This document shows positions 1 to 5,990 of a stretch of 9,237 nt of DNA, piece by piece (within the stretch, counting starts at the first letter, position 1; every line of letters starts with the position of its first letter). The position numbers and the translations under genes were made by a program. The DNA is taken from assembly GCA_900770865.1 (NCBI GenBank), contig CAAGLU010000119.1, forward strand, positions 1 through 9,237. The letters run 5' to 3'. The stretch is from an uncultured Atopobiaceae bacterium. Its GTDB lineage: Bacteria > Actinomycetota > Coriobacteriia > Coriobacteriales > Atopobiaceae. The notes beneath the pieces are model-generated. The model was not told where the DNA came from, did no database searches, and saw nothing but the letters and a program-made list of their open reading frames with translations.

Positions 1-477
1 AACCATATCCACGGCTATCCCTGAATCGCCGCTCGTACCGTAGAGCTCGTTGATAGGCCAGAACAGATAAGCTCCGCCCATCCCTCCGTAGTCGTCAGAG
101 ATCGTGGTGTAGCCAATCAAACCTTCCGCGTTCGTATTGGCATTGTAGAGCTGGTTGAGCTTCCCCCGCAGCGTGTATACGTTGTTTCTGGCGCCGTTGG
201 CTGCCATGTAGACCTCGTCGTCGCTCAGCAGGGTGGTGCTCACGTTCTCGTCGTTGCCATAGGGGGCATAGGTGCCGGCGTCACCGGTATCGTCCGAGAC
301 GGTGAGGCCAAGGGCGGAGTACGCATCGGTGCTCAGCTGACTACCCTCCGAGTAGGGTCCGGGGCTCAGCTCGTCGTTTGCCAACGCCGTCATGGGCAGG
401 GCGGCAAATGCGAGCACCGCCGCGACCGCACCGGATACGACGGGCAGCCACCGCGTGCGTGTGAGGCGCGTTGTCAT
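1..477 (-). CDS. Secreted protein of unknown function, N-terminal part
   Basis: This is the first 159 codons of a protein that continues past the left edge of the window. The ATG at 477-475 is preceded by a GGAG (483-486) with a 5-base spacer, a good ribosome binding site. The N-terminus is a classical Sec signal peptide: basic residues (MTTRLTRTRW), a hydrophobic core rich in Val, Ala and Leu (about residues 11-29), then an A-L-A signal peptidase I site, giving probable cleavage after Ala33. The mature part is rich in Asp, Asn, Gly, Ser and Tyr, has no Cys in the visible part, and reads like an extracellular domain, with motifs such as DDEVYMAANGARNNVYTLRG and GYTTISDDYGGMGGAYLFWP. I recognise no named family. 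Export is well supported. Cell-wall or membrane anchoring cannot be judged because the C-terminus is missing. No convincing promoter was found upstream. Confidence 0.82.
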   Translation of the reverse strand, partial: MTTRLTRTRWLPVVSGAVAAVLAFAALPMTALANDELSPGPYSEGSQLSTDAYSALGLTVSDDTGDAGTYAPYGNDENVSTTLLSDDEVYMAANGARNNVYTLRGKLNQLYNANTNAEGLIGYTTISDDYGGMGGAYLFWPINELYGTSGDSGIAVDMV

Positions 478-706
478 GGTCGCTCCAATCCTAGAAAGTC
501 CACCTGCTCGGCTGATTCTGCCTGCAGGCTATAGGTGTTCAGCTTCTAGGTGATTTTCAACGGCATGAAAGCAACGCGCGTCATCCCAAAGTATGAGGGC
601 GCAGAGAACGCGAGACGGTTGCAGCGAGCAGGCGGAGGGACCGGACGCAGCCGGAAGAGCGCCGTGGATACGCGCGACTTACCAGGGGTCCCGGACGATA
701 GATACG
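478..706. other. Gene-free stretch between secreted protein and tRNA terminator
   Basis: No convincing gene lies here. The short open frames starting at 550 and 593 run through the tRNA or its terminator, lack ribosome binding sites and resemble nothing. On the minus strand the part nearest 478 is the leader of the secreted-protein gene. A TATAGC (reading minus, around 527-532) could be a -10 box and a TTGAAA lies further upstream, but the roughly 21-base gap between them is too long for me to call a promoter. Confidence 0.5.
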
Positions 707-738
707 AAAACAGGTCAGAGGAAATACCCTCTGACCTG
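707..738 (-). terminator. Intrinsic terminator after tRNA-Val
   Basis: An 11-bp perfect stem (711-721 pairs with 728-738) encloses a 6-base loop. Read on the minus strand it is followed by TTTT (710-707). It starts 8 bases after the tRNA CCA end, which is the expected position for a terminator of a single-gene tRNA transcript. The U-tract is short (four), so readthrough is possible. The stem is itself symmetrical, but the plus-strand side is not followed by T residues, so it should act in the minus direction only. Confidence 0.85.
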
Positions 739-746
739 CGAGTTTA

Positions 747-821
747 TGGTGGGCGTTAGAAGATTTGAACTTCTGACCTCTTCCGTGTCAGGGAAGCGCT
801 CTCCCCCTGAGCTAAACGCCC
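747..821 (-). tRNA. tRNA-Val (anticodon GAC)
   Basis: Read on the minus strand, positions 821 to 747 fold into a complete 75-base cloverleaf. It has a 7-bp acceptor stem (GGGCGTT with AACGCCC), a 4-bp D stem (GCTC/GAGC) with an AGGGGGA loop, a 5-bp anticodon stem (CTTCC/GGAAG) with loop CTGACAC, a 5-base variable region, and a T stem (AGAAG/CTTCT) with loop TTCAAAT. The anticodon is GAC, which reads GUC and GUU valine codons. The discriminator base is A and the CCA end is encoded (749-747), so CCA addition is not needed. All stems pair perfectly, so the gene should be functional. It appears to be transcribed alone, with a candidate promoter at 854-883 and a terminator at 707-738. Confidence 0.97.
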
Positions 822-853
822 GAATCTCTGCTGCTGGGGTTGCAGCGAGGAGT

Positions 854-883
854 ATCTTACGCGAAAACGTTCATGTAACGCAA
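854..883 (-). promoter_or_regulatory. Candidate promoter of tRNA-Val
   Basis: On the minus strand, TTGCGT (883-878) and TAAGAT (859-854) are separated by 18 bases and lie about 33 bases upstream of the mature tRNA 5' end, the right place for a sigma-70-type promoter. An alternative -35 match (TTGACG, 890-885) would need a 25-base spacer and is less likely. The -10 match is good and the -35 match moderate. Confidence 0.5.
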
Positions 884-997
884 CCGTCAATCGCAAGTTT
901 TTCTCGCATCACAAATACTGCTCAGTAAGCGGGATGGAAGGGCGGCGTTGGCAGACCCGCTCGCCCTGATCGCCTCACGACAGTGGTCCTCGTTGTG

Positions 998-1076
998 GAG
1001 AACAGCTCCTTTTCTTAGAACGACTTCCTCGCAACTGGGCAAATGCAGTGACCGATTCAGAAAAGGAGCTGTTCTC
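998..1076. repeat. 18-bp perfect inverted repeat (element 1)
   Basis: The arm at 998-1015 (GAGAACAGCTCCTTTTCT) is exactly repeated in reverse complement at 1059-1076, separated by 43 bases. The inner segment can form a smaller ACTG/CAGT hairpin around the sequence GGCAAATG. Neither arm is followed by a T run, so it does not look like a terminator on either strand. An 18-bp perfect match cannot reasonably be chance here. It could be a non-autonomous mobile repeat, a structured RNA or a protein-binding site. No flanking target duplication is visible. Confidence 0.8.
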
Positions 1077-1141
1077 TGCGAGAGGGGCGATGAGCAGGAC
1101 CCCGGCGACGGCAGACGAGGCCCCGGCGACGCCCCCAAACC

Positions 1142-1242
1142 AAACCTGCGGCTTAATAGCACTAGAGCGAGAAGGCACAAGCCATCTACCTGCGGTTCTT
1201 CTCGGCTACGTAGTCGCACGGGTGCTATTAACCCGCAGGTTT
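1142..1242. repeat. 21-bp inverted repeat with one mismatch (element 2)
   Basis: The arms at 1142-1162 and 1222-1242 are reverse complements at 20 of 21 positions, the mismatch being at 1151. The outer part contains AAACCTGCGG and the inner part TTAATAGCAC. A second, nested inverted repeat sits inside: CGAGAAG (1168-1174) with CTTCTCG (1198-1204). ACCTGCGG occurs a third time inside the loop (1188-1195), so the same octamer is found at 1144-1151 and 1188-1195, and as its reverse complement at 1233-1240. The 101-base unit can fold into one long interrupted stem. Confidence 0.8.
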
Positions 1243-1276
1243 CCGGAGGAGGGGCTGCCGGCAAGGCCAGCGCGGG

Positions 1277-1386
1277 ACGAAAGTCTCTCTCCGGCGCCAA
1301 AACGGCGCCCAAGGGGTCACTTTGGACGTAATCCCTGATAAAACGAGCTCTCCGGCGCCAAAATGACGCCGGAGGGAGTCTTTCGT
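1277..1386. repeat. 20-bp inverted repeat with two mismatches (element 3)
   Basis: The arm at 1277-1296 (beginning ACGAAAGTCT and ending CTCCGGCG) is matched in reverse complement at 1367-1386 with two mismatches. The enclosed sequence is itself made of two related GC-rich hairpin units, annotated separately. The outer arms and the inner units share the CTCCGGCG core, so the element could fold either as one long stem or as two separate hairpins. Confidence 0.72.
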
Positions 1387-1392
1387 ACGTTA
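1287..1392. repeat. Tandem pair of about 45-base GGCGCC-rich units
   Basis: Unit A (1287-1331) and unit B (1348-1392) begin with the same 16 bases (CTCTCCGGCGCCAAAA), then diverge while keeping the layout, and both end in a pyrimidine-rich CTTT segment followed by ACGTAA or ACGTTA. Each makes its own hairpin: A pairs GGCGCC (1293-1298) with GGCGCC (1304-1309) around AAAAC, and B pairs CTCCGGCG (1350-1357) with CGCCGGAG (1367-1374). The pattern resembles small interspersed palindromic units, but copies elsewhere in the genome cannot be seen from here. Confidence 0.65.
1340..1374 (-). terminator. Possible ppc terminator formed by repeat unit B
   Basis: On the minus strand, downstream of the ppc stop codon, the 8-bp stem CTCCGGCG/CGCCGGAG (1374-1350) is followed six bases later by TTTT (1343-1340). 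It is the best hairpin-plus-T candidate downstream of ppc. The gap between stem and T run and the distance from the stop codon (about 110 bases) make it only a tentative call. Confidence 0.35.
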
Positions 1393-1483
1393 TGTCGTCG
1401 GAAACGGGCCTTCAGGCATCACCGTCGCCGGCGCCACCGGCCGCCGCGCGTCCCCGCACGGCCGCCCGCGGCGCGCACCGCCG

Positions 1484-4246
1484 TCACCCCGTGTTCTGCA
1501 GGCCGGCGGCAACACCGGACACGGTGCACAGGATGAGGTAGATGAACCGCTCGCGTTCCTCCGGCGTGAGGTGCTCGCCGCGGGTGCGCATCTCGCGCAG
1601 CGCGCGCACCTGCGTCACCGAAAGCACATTCACGAACGGCAGCCTCGCGCGGATCACCGGCCCCAGCACGCGGCGGTGCTCCAGCGGCCACTCGTCGCCC
1701 ACAATGGCCAGCACCCACTTGCGCGTGAGGCGCATCTCCTCCAGGACCTTCTCGGACAGGTCGTCACGCGAGCCCAGCGCCAAGTACATGCGGCCAATGC
1801 GCTCATCGGTCTTGGAAAGCGACATCTCGATGTTGTCGATGAACGTGGTAAAGAGCGGCCACTCCGCGTAGGCCTGGCGGAGAAGGTCGAGGTCGCCCAG
1901 CTCCTCGCACGCCGTGCCCAGCCCGTACCACGCGGCCAGGTTGATGCGCGCCTGCGACCACGAGAAGATCCACGGAATGGTGCGCAGGTCATCCAGGGAC
2001 TTGGCACCCAGGCCGCGCTTTGCGGGACGCGAGCCAATGGGCATGAGGCCAATCTCGGTGAGCGGCGTGACCGTGGAGAACCACTCCGCAAAGCCCTCGG
2101 TCTCCAAGAGCTCGCGGTAGCGACGGCGAGAGGCGCTGTCCAGCTTGGCGGCCAGGTCGGCGTACTTGGCCGTGGTCTCGGTGTTCACGTACTCGATGGA
2201 CGGCGAGGACTGCAGCAGCGTGGCGCCGGCAACGGACTCCACGTGACGCCTGGCCAGCGTGGGGTCGCCGTAGCGGGCAAAGATGACCTCGCCCTGCTCG
2301 GTGAGCTTGAAGCGGCAGTTGACCGAGCCCTTTGGCTGCGAGAGAACCGCGCGGTTTGCCGGGCCGCCACCACGTCCCACCGCGCCGCCGCGACCGTGCA
2401 TGAGAACCAGGTCGATGTCGTTCCTCTCGGCCCACTGCGCAATGGCCGCCTGTGCCGCGTGGAGCACAAGCGTGGCCGAGGTGGGACCGGCGTCCTTGGA
2501 GGAGTCGGAATAGCCGAGCATGACCTCCATGCGCCTGCCGGTCTGGGCAAGGCGCCTCTGCACGGGCTCGAGCTTGATGATCTGGTCAAGCGTGTCGACG
2601 GCGTTCTCCAGGTCCTCCACCTGCTCGAAGAGCGGAATCACGTCGAGCACGGGGACGTCAGCCTCGTGCGCAAAGGCAAGGCGCGCCAGCTCGTACACGT
2701 CGGCCACGTTCTGCGCCGACTGCGTGAAGGAGATGATGTAGCGTCGCGCGGCCTTCACGCCGTTGATGCGCTGAATGCTGCCGATGGCGCGGAAGGTGTC
2801 GAGAACCTCGCGCGTCATGGGCTGCAGCTCGCCCCTCTCGCCCCAGCGTCCGTGCTCGCGGATGTCCTCGAGCGCACGGGCGTGCACGAGGGAGTGCTGG
2901 CGGAACTCCATCTCGACCAGGTGGAACCCAAAGGTCTCCGCCTGCCAGATGAGCTTCTGTAGCGGGCCATACGCGGTGCGCACGGCGCCGGCCGCGGCCA
3001 GCGAGCGCTGAACGATGCGCAGGTCGGCAATGTAGTCGTCGGCCGAGGCGTACATGATGTCGGCCGTGCGCTGGATGGTGGCGCGCAGGCGGTCGGAGAT
3101 CACAATCATGACGGCGCGGTGCAGCTCGGAGGTGGAGACCTCAAGCGCGCGCTGCGAGAGAACCTCGCTCATCTCGACCTGGTGGTTCCACAGGTTGACA
3201 AGCGCATCGGAGGGCTTGGTGAAGCGCGCATCCAGCGTGAGGTTGCGACCCACGTAGTAGGTCCTGTCAGCCAGGGCCTCAAGCACGTGCACGCGGAACT
3301 TCTCGGCAACCTTGCGGCTCACCTTTGCGGTGACGTTGGGGTTGCCGTCGCGGTCGGAGCCAATCCAGCTGCCGGGGTGGAAGAACGCCGGGCACACGGG
3401 CGGCACGGTGCCGGCGCGCTCGCCCAGCTCCCAGTCGTCAAAGCGGCGATAGACCTCGGGCACCATGTCGAAGAGCGTGGCATCGAAGATGTCGATGACG
3501 GTGTCGGCCTCCTCGACAGGCGTGGGCTTCTTGTACGCGATGGGCGAGGTGCGCACCAGGGCGTCGATCTCCTGCAGCATGAGGCGCTCGTTCTCCACCA
3601 GCTCCACGCCAGAGAGCGTGGCGCGCTTGGTGAGAAGCTCGGAGATGCGGCGGATCTTGCCCTCGACGGCCTTGCGACGTGCCTCGGTGGGGTGCGCGGT
3701 AAAGACGGGGTGGAACTCCAGGCGGTTGAGAAGCGCCGTCGCCTTGGCGCGACCGCACTCGTCGACAAGCTGGCCGTATGCCACCGTGAGGTCGTTGATG
3801 GGGTCCGCCGTCTCGGTGGTGGGAACCTCGCTCTCGCGACGACGCAGCGACGAGACGCGGTAGTTCTCCTCGCAGATGTTCGCCAGGTGGAAGTAGGTGA
3901 CAAAGGCACGCATAAGCAGCGTGGCCCTGTCCATGGAAAGCCCGTCGATGGTGGAGACAAACTCCTGGAACGCCTGCTCGGCAAGGGCGGCCTTGTCGTC
4001 AGTGCGCGCCACGCCGTCGGCGTACGTCACGCGGATGGCGTCACCCAGCAGCAGGTCGAAGGTGGCGAGAAGGTCCGGGTCGTTCTCCTTGAGCACCTTG
4101 CGAACAAGGCGCAGGAAGAGCGCCAGGTTGTCACGGAGCTCCTCGGGCACGTCTACCAGCGCGAGGGCAGACTTTGCCTGCTCCGCCTCGCTTGCCCTCA
4201 CGAGCGCGCGTCCCTCCCCTTGGCTCGAAGCCTCGGTTGTTGTCAT
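1484..4246 (-). CDS. ppc: Phosphoenolpyruvate carboxylase
   Basis: This cytoplasmic enzyme adds bicarbonate to phosphoenolpyruvate to give oxaloacetate and phosphate, the anaplerotic step that refills the C4 pool; the family is homotetrameric. The chosen start (ATG 4246-4244, MTTTEASSQ) has a strong GGGAGG ribosome binding site (4251-4256) 4 bases upstream and gives 920 residues, close to the 883 of the E. coli enzyme. The frame stays open for 134 more codons upstream, but that part is intergenic sequence overlapping the divergent gene. Family motifs are all present: VFTAHPTEARR with catalytic His185, GSDRDGNPN (Arg299), GYSDSSKDAG (Lys584), HGRGGAVGRGGGPA (Arg619, Arg625), and a C-terminal NTG. 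These correspond to E. coli His138, Lys546, Arg581 and Arg587. Lys812 (LSKTD) and the terminal Asn918 match E. coli residues that bind the feedback inhibitor aspartate, so aspartate inhibition is plausible. The gene is monocistronic. Confidence 0.97.
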   Translation of the reverse strand: MTTTEASSQGEGRALVRASEAEQAKSALALVDVPEELRDNLALFLRLVRKVLKENDPDLLATFDLLLGDAIRVTYADGVARTDDKAALAEQAFQEFVSTIDGLSMDRATLLMRAFVTYFHLANICEENYRVSSLRRRESEVPTTETADPINDLTVAYGQLVDECGRAKATALLNRLEFHPVFTAHPTEARRKAVEGKIRRISELLTKRATLSGVELVENERLMLQEIDALVRTSPIAYKKPTPVEEADTVIDIFDATLFDMVPEVYRRFDDWELGERAGTVPPVCPAFFHPGSWIGSDRDGNPNVTAKVSRKVAEKFRVHVLEALADRTYYVGRNLTLDARFTKPSDALVNLWNHQVEMSEVLSQRALEVSTSELHRAVMIVISDRLRATIQRTADIMYASADDYIADLRIVQRSLAAAGAVRTAYGPLQKLIWQAETFGFHLVEMEFRQHSLVHARALEDIREHGRWGERGELQPMTREVLDTFRAIGSIQRINGVKAARRYIISFTQSAQNVADVYELARLAFAHEADVPVLDVIPLFEQVEDLENAVDTLDQIIKLEPVQRRLAQTGRRMEVMLGYSDSSKDAGPTSATLVLHAAQAAIAQWAERNDIDLVLMHGRGGAVGRGGGPANRAVLSQPKGSVNCRFKLTEQGEVIFARYGDPTLARRHVESVAGATLLQSSPSIEYVNTETTAKYADLAAKLDSASRRRYRELLETEGFAEWFSTVTPLTEIGLMPIGSRPAKRGLGAKSLDDLRTIPWIFSWSQARINLAAWYGLGTACEELGDLDLLRQAYAEWPLFTTFIDNIEMSLSKTDERIGRMYLALGSRDDLSEKVLEEMRLTRKWVLAIVGDEWPLEHRRVLGPVIRARLPFVNVLSVTQVRALREMRTRGEHLTPEERERFIYLILCTVSGVAAGLQNTG

Positions 4247-4441
4247 GTGTCCTCCCTCAGCTCCCGCCGGTCCCGCCGACGGACTTGCACGTGTGCTGCA
4301 TGTCGCTGCATGCAGGACAACCTTAGCAAGCCAACCCACATTAGGTACCAATCCCACCGAGCGTCCGCAAAGGCGAAACGCAACGTACACGATGGGGCCA
4401 GGTGCAAGACCGCTTTCACGCGGCGCGATACAATGGCCCCT
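4247..4441. other. Divergent intergenic region ppc / flippase
   Basis: This gap holds the control sequences of both divergent genes. Near ppc lies a repeat cluster: CTGCATG at 4296-4302 and again at 4306-4312, the latter forming the perfect palindrome CTGCATGCAG (4306-4315), beside an imperfect GCACGTGTGC (4287-4296). It falls within the likely ppc leader and could be an operator or a small leader hairpin. I could not identify a good -35/-10 pair for ppc; TAAGGT and TAATGT on the minus strand are only weak candidates. Confidence 0.45.
4429..4434 (+). promoter_or_regulatory. Likely -10 box of the flippase gene
   Basis: TACAAT matches the sigma-70 -10 consensus (TATAAT) at five of six positions. 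The expected transcription start, about seven bases after it, is at 4441-4442, exactly the A of an in-frame ATG. No good -35 hexamer is seen at 16-18 bases (candidates such as AAGACC or CAAGAC are poor), so the promoter would rely on the -10 box or an activator. Confidence 0.5.
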
Positions 4442-5941
4442 ATGGACAACGGGCAGACGAGAGAAGCTTGGCCCCAAGGGCCGCGAGAGGATGGTCGGCG
4501 CATGGCACGAACGAGCAGGCAGCGCGGGAGAGCCCAAAAGACGGGTCTGAGCTCGCTCGTTGGATCGCGCGCCGGCAGGCACGAGAGCCGCTCCAGCCAC
4601 GCGGCCAAGCCCAAGAAGGAGGGCTTTCTCCGCCGCGTCACCAACCACTGGTGGGACCGCCTGATCTCCTCGGTTTTCTCAGGCAGCATCTCTCAGCAGT
4701 CCGAGCAGTACCTCTCGCACCAGACCACGCGAGACTACGTGTGCAACTCCATTGGCCAGGCGTGCTGGGGAGGGTTCTTCCCGCTACTCACCATTGTGGC
4801 CACGCAGTTTGTGGGCGCCGAGAACGCCGGCCTCTTCTCGATGGCCATGGTCGTGGGCACGCTCCTGTTCTTTGTGGGCAACTACGGCGTGCGCACGTAC
4901 CAGGTCTCGGACATCGACGAGATGGACTCGTTCTACGACTACCAGGTCAACCGCATTGCGACCTGCGTTGCCATGGTGCTTATCGGCCTTCTGTACTGCC
5001 GCATCCGTGGCTACGACGGCGACATGACGGCCATCGTGTGCGGCGTGATGGGATTCCGCTTCTTCGACGCGCTGGGCGACGTCTACGAGGGCAGGCTGCA
5101 GCAGAAGGACAAGCTGTACCTGGCCGGCATCTCGCAGGCGGTCCGCTGCGCGCTCTCGTTTGTGGTCTTCACGGTGCTGCTCTTTATCACGCGCAACATG
5201 GTGGCCGCGAGCATTGGCATGGCTGTGGGCGCAGCGGCGTCGTTTGTGCTGCTCACGCTGCCGCTGGCGCTCATGGAGACCGAGCGCTCGCTGCCGCTCA
5301 CGTGGCGCGGGGTGAAGGAGATCTTTGTCAACTGCTTTCCGCTGTTCCTGGCGGCGTTTCTCTACAACCTCATCGACTCGATGCCCAAGTTTGCCATCGA
5401 GGGCGTGCTCTCGTACGACAACCAGCTCTACTACAACGCCATGTACTTCCCCGCGCACGCCATCCTCATGGCTGCGGCCATGATCTACAAGCCGCAGCTG
5501 CTGCGCCTAGCCAGCATCTGGGACGATCCCGAGCAGCACAAGCGCTTTGACCTCATCATCCTTGCGATGATGGGCGTGATCACCGGCATCACCGTGATAG
5601 TGGGGCTCTTCATGGGGTGGCTGGGCATCCCCATCATGAGCTTCCTGTACGGGCTGGACTTCGAGCAGTTTAGACCGCTGGTCTACGTGATGGTGGTAAA
5701 CGGCGGCATCTGCGCGGCGATCGACTTTCTGTACCAGATCATCACCGTGCTGCGCGAGCAGCAGGCCGTGAGCAGACTGTACCTCATCGCGTTTGCCTTC
5801 TCCGTGCCTGTGCTGTGGCTGCTCGTGGGGTTCTCGGGGCTCTCCGGCGCCGTGGTGGGCGCCGTAGTGGTGATGAGCATCCTTCTGGTGCTGCTACTCT
5901 CCGAGTACTTCGCCATCCGCAAGCGCCTCGAGCGGTACTAG
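4442..5941 (+). CDS. Polysaccharide/lipid-carrier flippase-like membrane protein (MOP superfamily)
   Basis: This 499-residue integral membrane protein resembles the Wzx/MATE-type oligosaccharide exporters, which move lipid-linked sugars or similar amphiphiles across the cytoplasmic membrane for envelope glycan assembly. The first 65 or so residues are hydrophilic and strongly basic (many Arg and Lys), a cytoplasmic tail. After it come about 12 hydrophobic segments, roughly at residues 100-124, 130-149, 172-188, 195-212, 233-250, 253-278, 293-311, 332-350, 369-402, 412-436, 446-463 and 466-490. It ends in a short basic tail (RKRLERY). Three starts are possible: ATG 4433, ATG 4442 and ATG 4502. 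I prefer 4442 because a -10 box at 4429-4434 would start the RNA there and would exclude 4433; 4502 has only a distant GAGAGG. No glycosyltransferase or polymerase genes adjoin, so the substrate cannot be inferred. The topology and general family are fairly clear; the exact transport role is inferred. Confidence 0.8.
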   Translation: MDNGQTREAWPQGPREDGRRMARTSRQRGRAQKTGLSSLVGSRAGRHESRSSHAAKPKKEGFLRRVTNHWWDRLISSVFSGSISQQSEQYLSHQTTRDYVCNSIGQACWGGFFPLLTIVATQFVGAENAGLFSMAMVVGTLLFFVGNYGVRTYQVSDIDEMDSFYDYQVNRIATCVAMVLIGLLYCRIRGYDGDMTAIVCGVMGFRFFDALGDVYEGRLQQKDKLYLAGISQAVRCALSFVVFTVLLFITRNMVAASIGMAVGAAASFVLLTLPLALMETERSLPLTWRGVKEIFVNCFPLFLAAFLYNLIDSMPKFAIEGVLSYDNQLYYNAMYFPAHAILMAAAMIYKPQLLRLASIWDDPEQHKRFDLIILAMMGVITGITVIVGLFMGWLGIPIMSFLYGLDFEQFRPLVYVMVVNGGICAAIDFLYQIITVLREQQAVSRLYLIAFAFSVPVLWLLVGFSGLSGAVVGAVVVMSILLVLLLSEYFAIRKRLERY

Positions 5942-5949
5942 GCGGGAGT

Positions 5950-5982
5950 GAGCGGAGACGGAGCCGAAGGCCGCCGCCGCTC
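5950..5982. terminator. Weak hairpin between convergent flippase and nhaA genes
   Basis: The two genes converge with 49 bases between their stop codons. GAGCGG (5950-5955) can pair with CCGCTC (5977-5982) around a 21-base GC-rich loop. There is no T run on either strand, so if it stops transcription it is not a classical intrinsic terminator. I report it because it is the only candidate in the gap. Confidence 0.3.
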
Positions 5983-5990
5983 CCCAGCAG

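Larger units (their letters stand above)
900..1483. other. Gene-free, palindrome-rich region between tRNA-Val and ppc
   Basis: About 580 bases hold no gene I can defend, although several open frames cross it on both strands. It is dominated by three inverted repeats placed one after another (998-1076, 1142-1242, 1277-1386), listed separately. An 11-base direct repeat CCCCGGCGACG occurs at 1100-1110 and 1121-1131. From 1393 to 1483 lies very GC-rich sequence just after the ppc stop codon, including a small GCCGG/CCGGC hairpin (1427-1441) with no T tract. No transposase or integrase gene is attached. Confidence 0.6.

Noticed and set aside
707..821. tRNA-Val as an integration site for a mobile island
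   Set aside because: No integrase gene and no duplicated tRNA 3' end is visible in the window, so there is no positive evidence.
998..1076. Insertion sequence with terminal inverted repeats
   Set aside because: The 79-base unit is far too short to code for a transposase and no target-site duplication flanks it; a non-autonomous element remains possible but unproven.
948..1331. 127-codon plus-strand and 141-codon minus-strand (887-1312) open frames in the palindrome region
   Set aside because: They are mirror products of GC-rich inverted repeats, with no recognisable domain and no ribosome binding site; one runs into the tRNA promoter region.
1048..1338. 96-codon open frame on the plus strand (GTG start, begins MTDSEKELFSARG)
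   Set aside because: It runs through all or part of the palindromes, has no ribosome binding site, its second half loses protein-like composition, and overlapping open frames of similar length exist on both strands, as expected in GC-rich DNA.
998..1386. CRISPR array
   Set aside because: The repeats are inverted pairs with different sequences, not regularly spaced direct repeats, and no cas genes are present.
1571..2962. 463-codon open frame antisense to ppc
   Set aside because: It lies entirely opposite a complete and well-conserved ppc gene; long antisense frames are a side effect of the codon bias, and the product (His/Arg/Val/Leu-rich) resembles no protein.
3119..4441. Upstream extension of the flippase frame
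   Set aside because: The frame is open by chance opposite ppc; the real protein starts after the divergent intergenic region.
4247..4648. 134-codon upstream extension of ppc
   Set aside because: It lies across the intergenic region and the start of the divergent gene, while ATG 4246 has a strong ribosome binding site and gives the family length.
4784..5458. 224-codon frame antisense to the flippase gene
   Set aside because: His/Arg/Val-rich shadow of a hydrophobic membrane protein gene, with no independent support.
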